Assembly (NCBI GenBank): GCA_947039985.1
Contig: CAMRAP010000111.1
Location: 1 to 5,995, forward strand
Length of the DNA stretch: 5,995 bases
Origin: an uncultured Odoribacter sp.
GTDB taxonomy: Bacteria > Bacteroidota > Bacteroidia > Bacteroidales > Marinifilaceae
Direction of reading: 5' to 3'
The notes under the pieces were generated by a model. That model saw only the letters and a list, made by a program, of their open reading frames with translations, ran no database searches and was not told the origin of the DNA. Below are positions 1-5,995 of the stretch, one piece after another. The position numbers were made by a program, and so were the translations under genes. Positions within the stretch are counted from its first letter, which is position 1. The number at the start of each line of letters is the position of its first letter.

Positions 1-1
1 A

Positions 2-121
2 TATTTTTCATATATGGAGAATGGCTTTTTCTTTACTCCTACAACTTCTGAAATATATAGTGAGTTGATCTATAACTTTGAGAAAAAACTGAGAGAATTT
101 TACGAGATTGTAAAAAGATAA
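2..121 (+). CDS. C-terminal tail of an unidentified protein, cut by the window start
   Basis: An open frame runs from base 2 to a TAA stop at 119-121, giving 39 residues that end in FEKKLREFYEIVKR. The frame has no stop before the window edge and a natural amino-acid make-up: an aromatic-rich stretch (MENGFFFTPTTSEIY, from base 14) followed by an amphipathic, charged helix. This is what the end of a real gene looks like, and it lies 35 bases upstream of the next gene on the same strand. An internal ATG at 14 exists, but the frame is open before it, so I treat this as the 3' end of a longer gene. I do not recognise the family with confidence. The pattern 'M..G.F..P...E' before a closing helix loosely resembles the end of class III aminotransferases of the glutamate-1-semialdehyde type, but this is a guess from a short fragment. 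Confidence 0.55.
   Translation, partial: YFSYMENGFFFTPTTSEIYSELIYNFEKKLREFYEIVKR
73..80 (+). promoter_or_regulatory. Candidate Bacteroidetes -7 promoter element (TAACTTTG)
   Basis: TAACTTTG fits the TAnnTTTG -7 consensus known for the primary sigma factor of Bacteroidetes. It lies 76 bases before the ATG of the thioredoxin gene, inside the end of the upstream reading frame. The partner -33 TTG is not convincing: at the usual spacing I see only TTCTG at 46-50. The match may be chance in AT-rich coding sequence, and the downstream pair could instead be read from a promoter outside the window. Confidence 0.25.
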
Positions 122-156
122 GCTAGAGAATTATAATAAAATAAATATAAAAGACG

Positions 157-1377
157 ATGAAAAAAATATTATTGTTGTGCTTAGTTGTTGCTATGGTGCT
201 GAATGTTCAAGCACAAAATAGACGGATTGATTTTGAACAAACCAAAGAGTGGAAAAAGGTTTTGAGGAAGGCAAAGAAAGCGAAGAAATTGATTTTTGTT
301 GATTGTTATACATCTTGGTGTGGTCCTTGTAAAACTTTGGATAAAAAAGTATTTACACAAGATACGGTGGCAGACTATTTTAATGAGACCTTCATTAATG
401 TGAAATACGATATGGAAAAAGATGCTGATGGAGTTATCTTGAAAAGCCAATTTGAAATAAAGGCATTTCCTACATTGGTATTCGTTGATCCCGAGACTCA
501 GCAAGTGGTGCATCGTATGGTTGGTGCAGGCTCTCCTGATTGGTTGATCGCAGGTGCAAAAAAAGCTAATGATCCTCAAAGTAGTCTTGTTGGCATGATG
601 AAACGTTATGAGAATGGAGAAAAAGGGAGTGCGTTTTTAGCTGATTATCTTTCTGTTTTGGGGGCAGCATACATGCAAAAAGAGAGAGAAGAAGTGGCTA
701 TGGAATATTTGAATGCATTGCCAAGTGATCAACTTGCAACGAAAGAAAATTGGGCATTGATACGTGATAATATCAGTGATCCTTTATCCACTCCTTTGAA
801 GTATGTGATGAATAATCCCAATAAATTTTATGTTTTAGCCAGTGAGAAACTTGTTAATCAAAAAACGGAAAGTTCCATCAAGATGGCTACTAGAGAGTTG
901 TCTATGTGGAGACCCCATGCAAAGAGTAGCTTTGATGAGCAAAGAAATTTAGACATGATACAATATTTATTGTCACTAGATAGCGATCTTGCTCCGATTG
1001 CACTAGCCAATCTTTATACTGCTGCATATATTCGTTCAGGAGATTTTGCTGGTTTGCTTCATAAAATGAAGGAAGTCTTGAGTTATAATTTATTTCGAAA
1101 GGAACTTGAGTATAATTACTTTGAAGAAAATATAGAAGCATTGTCTTTATGTGATGATAAAGTGTTAGTAGAGCAGGGAATAGAGTGGATCGATCGTATG
1201 TGTGGGACTGCATCTAACTATTTCAAAAAAGCTAGCTTGATGGATGTAAAAGCTCATCTTCAACTGAAGATAGGGGATACGGTAGGGGCAGAAAAATCAA
1301 AAGAGACAGAAAAGAAGTATGAAGAAGAAGGAAGGAAAAGGGGTGGAGGTGCCGTAAGAATGATGAAGATGCGTTGA
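157..1377 (+). CDS. Exported thioredoxin-fold protein with WCGPC active site and helical C-terminal region
   Basis: This is a 406-residue protein, probably a periplasmic or envelope thiol-disulfide oxidoreductase. Residues 1-19 form a signal peptide (MKK, hydrophobic core, VQA) with likely cleavage before Gln20. Residues about 26-138 are a thioredoxin domain: strand KLIFVDCY (44-51), active site WCGPCK with Cys55 and Cys58, and the cis-proline motif FPT with Pro105. The layout resembles the C-terminal domain of DsbD and thioredoxin_7-type proteins. An additional Cys50 precedes the active site; Cys332 and Cys349 lie in the C-terminal part. Residues about 150-390 are predicted mainly helical and match no family I can name, but are related to the end of the next gene's product. 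The last 30 residues are highly charged, then basic and Gly/Met-rich. The ATG at 157 directly precedes the signal peptide and follows an A-rich leader with no Shine-Dalgarno. It sits 31 bases before its paralogue, suggesting an operon. The redox partner and substrate are unknown. Confidence 0.9.
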   Translation: MKKILLLCLVVAMVLNVQAQNRRIDFEQTKEWKKVLRKAKKAKKLIFVDCYTSWCGPCKTLDKKVFTQDTVADYFNETFINVKYDMEKDADGVILKSQFEIKAFPTLVFVDPETQQVVHRMVGAGSPDWLIAGAKKANDPQSSLVGMMKRYENGEKGSAFLADYLSVLGAAYMQKEREEVAMEYLNALPSDQLATKENWALIRDNISDPLSTPLKYVMNNPNKFYVLASEKLVNQKTESSIKMATRELSMWRPHAKSSFDEQRNLDMIQYLLSLDSDLAPIALANLYTAAYIRSGDFAGLLHKMKEVLSYNLFRKELEYNYFEENIEALSLCDDKVLVEQGIEWIDRMCGTASNYFKKASLMDVKAHLQLKIGDTVGAEKSKETEKKYEEEGRKRGGGAVRMMKMR

Positions 1378-1408
1378 TGGATCTTCTGAAAAATGAATAG
1401 AATTTTGT

Positions 1409-3190
1409 ATGAAAAAAAGAGTGCTGTTTATAAGTATATTAATTTGGCTGAGTGGAGTATCTGTCTTTGCCCAGTCAAATCCAGTTTTATTTCAACCACT
1501 CACTTGGGAGCAAGCGAGTTTAATTGCAGCCCGAGAAAACAAATTGGTCTTGGTGTCAGTTGGAGCTGTGGATGCTAAAATTCAAAAATCGATACAGAAG
1601 CAAAGTGAGTTGACTCATTATATGTTGAAAAATGTAGTGGCTATACAAATCGACGTGAACACCACCTTTGGTAAGGAGTTCGAACAGCGTTTGTTGATGT
1701 ATCCATATCCTACATTTGCTTTCTTTATGCCTTATGGCGATTTGGTAGGAGTTGTTGCTCCAGATAAAGTGGAACAAAAGCCTAATGTTTTACGAGAGGT
1801 CTTTCAATTGGCACAAAAAGTGGCTGAAAAGAAAAAAAAGAACAGTCGTTCAATTTTATTCGTGGATACGGATATCGAGGCAGCTATTACTCTTGCAGCT
1901 AAAGAGGATAAAAAAGTATTTGTTTATATCTCTGCTGATAATAATCAAGCTTCGCTACTGATGGAGAAGAATGTATTTCATCTGGATGAGGTAGCCGATC
2001 TTTATAATCGTAATTTTGTTTGTTTGCATTTGAGTGGAGAAGAGGCAGTAGGAGTTATTCAAAAAAACCAAATAAAGGAATATCCTGCATTTTTATATCT
2101 GACAAAAAAAGGAAAGTTGCTATACGGGGCAGAGGGATATTTCTCTGAAGATGAATTTATCACAAATGGAAATAAAGCTTTACAGAAAGCAAAAGGTATT
2201 CCTTTTGAAGCCTTATCAGATAAAGAGGCTCAAGAAAAAGCACAGCGCTTAAACAAATGGATCTTTATTGATAATTATGTGGATGGAAGAGAGCATCAAA
2301 ATATAGTAGACACTGTTTTTACTGACCCGAATGTGACTGATTTTTTTGTGAAGCACTTTATAAATATAAGTAGGGAAGGTAAACAAGCCCGTTTTGTATT
2401 TACAGCTGCAAATGGAGAGGAGTTGCATCGAGTTATAAAAATTGATGGTGAAAAAGAGCTACTAAATGAAGCTAAGCGAGTTGTCGATGGCAGAGGTATG
2501 GAGGCGCTACAAGATCGATATGAAGGAGGTTATGATGGTGCTTCATTTGTAGAAGAGTATATGCTTGTTCTTTCTAGAGCTGGGAAGAAAAAGGAAGCTT
2601 CGCAGGTGGCAATGGATTATTTAACTCGACTTTTACCTCCATCCTTGAAGGAAGAAAAGTATTGGAATCTTTTTAATCAATATGTTGTAGAGGCAAGTGT
2701 ACCTTTTTTTGAATATCTATTAAGGCAACGAGATGAACTTTTTGCCCTCTATGGTCAGGAGCCAGTAAATGGAAAGATCACTGCGCTATGGACAGCAGGA
2801 GCAGAACACTTTGTAAAAGATAGTTCTTTTGATGAGGCTGGATTTAAAGCCTATGCAAAACAATTTAAAAAAGAGAAGGTCGAGAATTGGCGTCAGACTG
2901 TTCGACATGCTCGTATGTCTGCCGCAGAGAACGTTGGAGATTGGAAAACTTTTATTGTTTTGGCAGAGGAGAGATGGAATGAAGAGAAGCTTGCAGATGC
3001 AGAACTTTATCGTTGGGCGATAAAAATTAATGAACAATGTGGCGATGAGGGGCAACGTTATAAAATGGCTCAATGGCTTTCAGCTAGAGTTTTTGAAATA
3101 GAGCGACAAGAGTATTTAAGTGGTCGAGTAAAAATAGATTCTTATAAAGGATTTTTCAAGAAATTGGTGAGTGATCTTTTAAAAGAGTGA
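1409..3190 (+). CDS. Exported protein with three degenerate thioredoxin-like segments lacking CXXC
   Basis: This is a 593-residue protein. Residues 1-21 are a signal peptide (MKKR, hydrophobic core, VFA) with likely cleavage before Gln22, so it acts outside the cytoplasm. Three thioredoxin-like segments follow. Segment 1 (about 28-140) keeps the YPT cis-proline at Pro101 but has GAVDAK where CXXC belongs. Segment 2 (about 149-260) keeps YP at Pro226 with SADNNQAS at the active site. Segment 3 (about 263-360) has NYVDGREHQ there and seems shortened, with no clear cis-proline. The only mature-chain cysteines are Cys205 and Cys544, so classical thioredoxin chemistry is unlikely; a binding, scaffold or chaperone role is inferred. 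Residues from about 370 to the end resemble the C-terminal region of the upstream paralogue (RYEGGYDGASF here, RYENGEKGSAF there). The ATG at 1409 is chosen because it begins the signal peptide; the gap to the upstream stop is 31 bases. It ends 13 bases from the convergent uvrB stop. The function is unknown. Confidence 0.88.
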   Translation: MKKRVLFISILIWLSGVSVFAQSNPVLFQPLTWEQASLIAARENKLVLVSVGAVDAKIQKSIQKQSELTHYMLKNVVAIQIDVNTTFGKEFEQRLLMYPYPTFAFFMPYGDLVGVVAPDKVEQKPNVLREVFQLAQKVAEKKKKNSRSILFVDTDIEAAITLAAKEDKKVFVYISADNNQASLLMEKNVFHLDEVADLYNRNFVCLHLSGEEAVGVIQKNQIKEYPAFLYLTKKGKLLYGAEGYFSEDEFITNGNKALQKAKGIPFEALSDKEAQEKAQRLNKWIFIDNYVDGREHQNIVDTVFTDPNVTDFFVKHFINISREGKQARFVFTAANGEELHRVIKIDGEKELLNEAKRVVDGRGMEALQDRYEGGYDGASFVEEYMLVLSRAGKKKEASQVAMDYLTRLLPPSLKEEKYWNLFNQYVVEASVPFFEYLLRQRDELFALYGQEPVNGKITALWTAGAEHFVKDSSFDEAGFKAYAKQFKKEKVENWRQTVRHARMSAAENVGDWKTFIVLAEERWNEEKLADAELYRWAIKINEQCGDEGQRYKMAQWLSARVFEIERQEYLSGRVKIDSYKGFFKKLVSDLLKE

Positions 3191-3203
3191 TTTTTTTTTA
3201 ATG

Positions 3204-5207
3204 CTACTTCTTTAATTGATCTTCATACAAATACATCTCATCCCTAAGTCGAGCTGCTTCCAGAAAATCCAGCTCTTTAGCCGCTTTTTTCATTGCCGTT
3301 TTGATTCTTTGAATGTTTTTCTCAATATCCGCTTTACTCATATAGGAGATAACGGGGTCTGCAACCATCTGTTGATGCTCCTCTTCTATATATGCATCGG
3401 ATTTCTCTCCTGAAAAAGCAGATTCTAAAGATTTTTTGATTTGTCGAGGAGTGATATTGTGCTCTTCATTGTATTTTAGTTGCTTTTCACGGCGGTAATT
3501 TGTTTCATCAATAGTCGTTTGCATGGAGCGTGTAATTTTATCGGCAAACATAATCACTTTGCCATTTATATTACGGGCAGCACGACCAGCAGTCTGTGTT
3601 AAAGAGCGAGTAGAGCGTAGAAAACCCTCTTTATCTGCATCTAGGATAGCAACTAAAGAGACTTCAGGTAAATCTAGTCCTTCACGCAATAGATTGACTC
3701 CAACTAAAACATCAATAATTCCCTTGCGTAAATTTTCTAATATCTTGACACGTTCAAGTGTATCTACATCTGAATGAATATATTGACATTTAATATTGAT
3801 CCGATCAAAGTACTTACTTAACTCCTCAGCCATTCTTTTAGTTAAGGTTGTTACTAGTGTTCGTTCTTGTAAATCAATGCGTTTTTGGATCTCATCCACC
3901 AAATAATCTATTTGGTTAAGACTGGGGATTACTTCAATGATTGGATCCGGAATTCCTGTAGGGCGGATTACTTGCTCAACAATAATTCCATCACTTTTTT
4001 CCAGTTCATAGTCAGCAGGTGTTGCGCTAATATATATGGTTTGTTTCGCTTTTTCTTCAAACTCGTCAAAGGTTAAAGGGCGATTATCGAATGCCGAAGG
4101 AAGGCGAAAACCATACTCTATAAGATTAGCCTTTCGGGCGTGATCTCCTCCATACATGGCACGGATTTGAGACAGGGTAACGTGTGATTCGTCTACGACC
4201 ATTAGAAAATCGTCCGGGAAATAATCCATTAAGCAAAATGGACGAACCCCAGCTTTTCGACCGTCAAAATATCGGGAGTAATTTTCAATACCAGGAGAAT
4301 ATCCCAGTTCCTTAATCATTTCTATATCATATTTAACACGCTCTTCCAAGCGTTTTGCTTCAAGAAATTTACCTACATCTTTCAGAAAATTTACTTGCAC
4401 TTCTAGGTCTTTGGCTATTTCTAATAGGGCACGACCGACAGTGTCTTTGCTTGTCACAAATAAATTGGCAGGATAGATTGTCAGTTCGTCTTGAATGCCT
4501 ATCGATTCTCCTGTTGTAGGGTTAAAGGATGAAATTCTGTCGATTACATTATCCCAAAATTCAATGCGATAAGCCACTCCATCAAAAGATTCAATGGCTG
4601 GAAAGATATCTACTGTTTCTCCTTTTGCGCGAAAGCTACCTCGTTTAAATTCAATCTCATTATTCGCATATAGTGCATCAATTAATTGTCTCAACAATGT
4701 ATTTCTATTGATACTCATACCTGTTTTAAGCTTGACAACATTGGTTTCAAAAACAGTTGGATCTGCCATACCATAGAGGCAGGAAACCGATGAAATGACA
4801 ATGACATCACGTCTGCCAGAGAGTAGTGCACTAGTTGCTCGTAATCGCAATTTATCGATTTCATCGTTTACGGCAAGATCTTTTTCTATATATGTATCAG
4901 AGGTTGGAAGATAAGCTTCCGGTTGGTAATAGTCATAGTAGGAAACAAAATATTCAACAGCATTGTCAGGAAAGAATGCTTTGAATTCTCCGTAAAGTTG
5001 TGCTGCTAAAGTTTTGTTGTGACTCAGAATTAAAGTTGGTCGCTCTATTTGATTAATGACATTGGCAACTGTAAATGTTTTTCCCGACCCAGTGACTCCT
5101 AGTAAAACTTGAGAGGTTCTATCGTTTCGAATTCCCTCTATTAGTTGCTTTATTGCTTCGGGTTGGTCGCCTGTTGGTTTAAATTCTGAGGTCAGATTAT
5201 AATGCAT
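3204..5207 (-). CDS. uvrB: UvrABC system protein B (excision nuclease subunit B, helicase)
   Basis: UvrB is the damage-verifying ATPase of nucleotide excision repair. UvrA loads it onto damaged DNA in the cytoplasm, and it then recruits UvrC, which makes the incisions. The 667-residue product is full length (E. coli UvrB is 673). Visible motifs in order: Walker A GVTGSGKT (37-44); the beta-hairpin region YYDYYQPEAYLP (90-101) that clamps DNA and probes the lesion; DESH Walker B (339-342); SATPA (394-398); the helicase C-terminal segment with HSDVDTLER (478-486) and NLLREGLDLPEVS (505-517); motif VI QTAGRAARN (538-546); and a C-terminal UVR coiled-coil motif (about 628-664) that contacts UvrC and UvrA. 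All expected catalytic motifs are intact. The ATG at 5207 is the usual start (MHYNLTSEFKPTGDQP) and lies one base after the receiver gene's TAG, with no Shine-Dalgarno, so co-transcription and coupled translation are likely. I see no LexA-type operator, although the promoter region is probably beyond the contig end. Confidence 0.98.
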   Translation of the reverse strand: MHYNLTSEFKPTGDQPEAIKQLIEGIRNDRTSQVLLGVTGSGKTFTVANVINQIERPTLILSHNKTLAAQLYGEFKAFFPDNAVEYFVSYYDYYQPEAYLPTSDTYIEKDLAVNDEIDKLRLRATSALLSGRRDVIVISSVSCLYGMADPTVFETNVVKLKTGMSINRNTLLRQLIDALYANNEIEFKRGSFRAKGETVDIFPAIESFDGVAYRIEFWDNVIDRISSFNPTTGESIGIQDELTIYPANLFVTSKDTVGRALLEIAKDLEVQVNFLKDVGKFLEAKRLEERVKYDIEMIKELGYSPGIENYSRYFDGRKAGVRPFCLMDYFPDDFLMVVDESHVTLSQIRAMYGGDHARKANLIEYGFRLPSAFDNRPLTFDEFEEKAKQTIYISATPADYELEKSDGIIVEQVIRPTGIPDPIIEVIPSLNQIDYLVDEIQKRIDLQERTLVTTLTKRMAEELSKYFDRINIKCQYIHSDVDTLERVKILENLRKGIIDVLVGVNLLREGLDLPEVSLVAILDADKEGFLRSTRSLTQTAGRAARNINGKVIMFADKITRSMQTTIDETNYRREKQLKYNEEHNITPRQIKKSLESAFSGEKSDAYIEEEHQQMVADPVISYMSKADIEKNIQRIKTAMKKAAKELDFLEAARLRDEMYLYEDQLKK

Positions 5208-5208
5208 A

Positions 5209-5598
5209 CTATACCAAATATTTACTTAATAGCTGAATAAGATTATTTCGACTGATTGGTTTCTGTAAAATATCATCAAACTTTGCTTCCACTATTTCTT
5301 CTGAAATATCGTGAGCTGTTTGTACTATTACGATTTTGTCAGGCATTTGTTGTCTGATCTGCTGCAAAGCTTCTATTCCATTCATTTTAGGCATACTAAG
5401 ATCCATGAGTACCAGATCAATTTCGACCTGTTTCGAGATCATTTCAATGGCCTCTAACCCATTATGGGCTCGTAATACGTGGACTTGAGTTTGTCTTAAC
5501 AGTGCTTCTAGCACAGTATAATTCGAATCGACATCTTCGGCAATAAGGATGGTTTTCTTTGACCAGTCTGGTGATAAATGCATTATTCCCATAATCAT
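5209..5598 (-). CDS. Stand-alone response regulator receiver (REC) protein
   Basis: This 129-residue cytoplasmic protein consists almost entirely of one CheY-like receiver domain, after about 12 N-terminal residues, with no output domain. The phosphorylation site is complete: acidic pair Glu21/Asp22 (ILIAEDVDSN), phospho-acceptor Asp66 (LMDLSMPKMNG), Thr94 in the QTAH switch segment and Lys113 (LQKPIS). It should therefore accept phosphate from a histidine kinase or phosphotransfer protein. The sequence style resembles receivers attached to hybrid histidine kinases. No kinase lies in the window, so the partner is unknown. The first ATG (5598) lies three bases after the thioesterase stop; in-frame ATGs at 5592 and 5583 are possible alternative starts, since the first eight residues are not part of the fold. 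The stop TAG (5209-5211) is one base from the uvrB ATG. Output could be through protein-protein contact, as for other single-domain regulators. A link to DNA repair is inferred from gene order only. Confidence 0.93.
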   Translation of the reverse strand: MIMGIMHLSPDWSKKTILIAEDVDSNYTVLEALLRQTQVHVLRAHNGLEAIEMISKQVEIDLVLMDLSMPKMNGIEALQQIRQQMPDKIVIVQTAHDISEEIVEAKFDDILQKPISRNNLIQLLSKYLV

Positions 5599-5601
5599 CG
5601 A

Positions 5602-5947
5602 TTAAAGCTTGCTCATAAATTTTTCAGGCTGAATGATAAAGCGATCATGAGTTGCATTACCTATAGCTCCTTTTTCATCTGAAGCTTCAATTTCAAACCG
5701 AATACGTCTTCCATCTACTTCAATAACAGTTGCTTGGCAATTGACTTTCTGGCCTATTTTAGTCGCTTTAGTATGTTTTACATTTATTTCGATGCCTACC
5801 GTATCAGAATTTGGTTCCAACACATCTTCTAGGCAGCGCATAGCTGTGTTCTCCATCAAGGCTACCATAGCAGGGGTGGCAAAAACATCTAGTTTCCCTG
5901 AGCCATGTACTGCAGCGCTGTCTTTCTGTGTAACGGTTATTTCTTGC
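5602..5947 (-). CDS. FlK-like hotdog-fold acyl-CoA thioesterase, 5' end missing at contig edge
   Basis: The genomic part encodes 114 complete residues, from QEITVTQKDS to EKFMSKL. It is a single hotdog domain of the thioesterase family that includes fluoroacetyl-CoA thioesterase FlK. Numbering from the apparent GTG start, Thr30 (FATPAM), Glu38 (MENTAM), Gly57, His64 (VKHTKA) and Arg108 (HDRFII) keep the spacing I recall for FlK Thr42, Glu50, Gly69, His76 and Arg120, a constant offset of 12. The catalytic machinery therefore seems intact and acyl-CoA hydrolysis in the cytoplasm is likely. The substrate is not known; fluoroacetate specificity should not be assumed, because FlK's gating Phe36 aligns with a Lys here. 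The apparent start at 5964 lies in sequencing adapter (5948-5995), so residues 1-5 (MCSSD) are artefact and codon 6 is a hybrid. From the FlK offset, roughly 10-15 true N-terminal residues are missing. The stop is three bases before the receiver gene, consistent with one operon. Confidence 0.85.
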
Positions 5948-5995
5948 AGATCGGAAGAGCACACGTCTGAACTCCAGTCACTCCGGAGAATCTCG
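5948..5995. other. Illumina TruSeq index adapter left on the contig end (non-genomic)
   Basis: The last 48 bases match the standard TruSeq adapter, as read into from an insert's 3' end. AGATCGGAAGAGC starts at 5948 and the adapter body continues to 5981. The 8-base index TCCGGAGA (the sequence I recall for TruSeq HT i7 D702) occupies 5982-5989, and ATCTCG, the start of the P7 flank, occupies 5990-5995. GC content rises sharply relative to the neighbouring AT-rich sequence. This is library-construction sequence and should be trimmed; no biological feature should be called here. Confidence 0.98.

Noticed and set aside
157..213. Possible lipoprotein signal at LLLC (Cys8) of the first thioredoxin protein
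   Set aside because: Cys8 falls in the middle of the hydrophobic core, only seven residues from the start, with no lipobox Ala/Ser-Gly/Ala before it. Cleavage after Ala19 fits better.
181..579. Minus-strand open frame of 132 residues
   Set aside because: It lies wholly inside the first thioredoxin gene, has no domain signature and is rich in Ile, Phe, Cys and His, as expected from antisense of an AT-rich gene.
902..1213. Minus-strand open frame of 103 residues
   Set aside because: It is antisense to the helical region of the first thioredoxin protein, with no recognisable motif or plausible context.
1375..1411. The two thioredoxin-type genes as one gene split by a frameshift
   Set aside because: The second frame begins with its own complete signal peptide and the first ends naturally after its charged tail, so these are two separate genes.
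1393..1578. Plus-strand 61-residue frame beginning just before the second thioredoxin-like gene
   Set aside because: It overlaps the signal peptide coding region in another frame. The frame from 1409 has a clear signal peptide and continues for 593 residues.
2786..3073. Minus-strand 95-residue frame
   Set aside because: It is antisense to the C-terminal part of the second thioredoxin-like gene, with no family resemblance.
3191..3203. Run of nine T between the convergent stop codons, as a possible terminator
   Set aside because: There is no GC-rich inverted repeat before the T-run. Only a weak AAAGA/TCTTT pairing (3182-3186 with 3208-3212) is visible, with the T-run inside the loop. The gap is just 13 bases.
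3523..3777. Plus-strand 84-residue frame
   Set aside because: It is antisense to the conserved helicase motifs of uvrB; the Ser/Arg-rich composition is a reflection of that coding strand.
5944..5964. GTG at 5964 as a real start codon
   Set aside because: It lies inside the sequencing adapter, so the true start of the thioesterase gene is beyond the genomic part of the contig.

Overview
The window looks like the end of an assembled contig from an AT-rich member of the Bacteroidota, probably of the order Bacteroidales. Three things suggest this. Start codons have A/T-rich leaders rather than clear Shine-Dalgarno sequences. Two secreted proteins have signal peptides predicted to cleave just before a Gln. 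The UvrB, receiver and thioesterase sequences have the character I associate with this phylum. No species call is possible from the sequence alone.

Layout. The left part reads rightward: the C-terminal tail of an unidentified gene (2-121), then two adjacent genes for exported thioredoxin-fold proteins (157-1377 and 1409-3190). The right part reads leftward. In transcription order it holds a hotdog-fold thioesterase resembling FlK (cut at the contig edge, 5947-5602), a stand-alone response-regulator receiver protein (5598-5209) and uvrB (5207-3204). The two blocks converge with only 13 bases between stop codons. Coding density is very high; there is no gene-free stretch over 300 bases. No RNA gene, insertion sequence, CRISPR array or origin was seen.

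How the genes relate. The two exported proteins are paralogues. The first has one thioredoxin domain with an intact WCGPC active site plus a long helical C-terminal region. The second has three thioredoxin-like segments in a row, all without CXXC, followed by a C-terminal region recognisably related to that of the first. This looks like a redox-active/redox-inactive pair in the cell envelope. On the other strand, the receiver stop and the uvrB start are separated by one base, so the receiver and the nucleotide excision repair helicase are probably co-transcribed and perhaps translationally coupled.

The most certain unusual signal is technical. The last 48 bases (5948-5995) are an Illumina TruSeq index adapter, including an 8-base index, not genomic DNA. 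They supply a false start codon and the residues MCSSDL to the truncated thioesterase. I see no strong case for a new defence or mobile system here. The biologically most interesting items are the thioredoxin-fold pair and the receiver-uvrB linkage.
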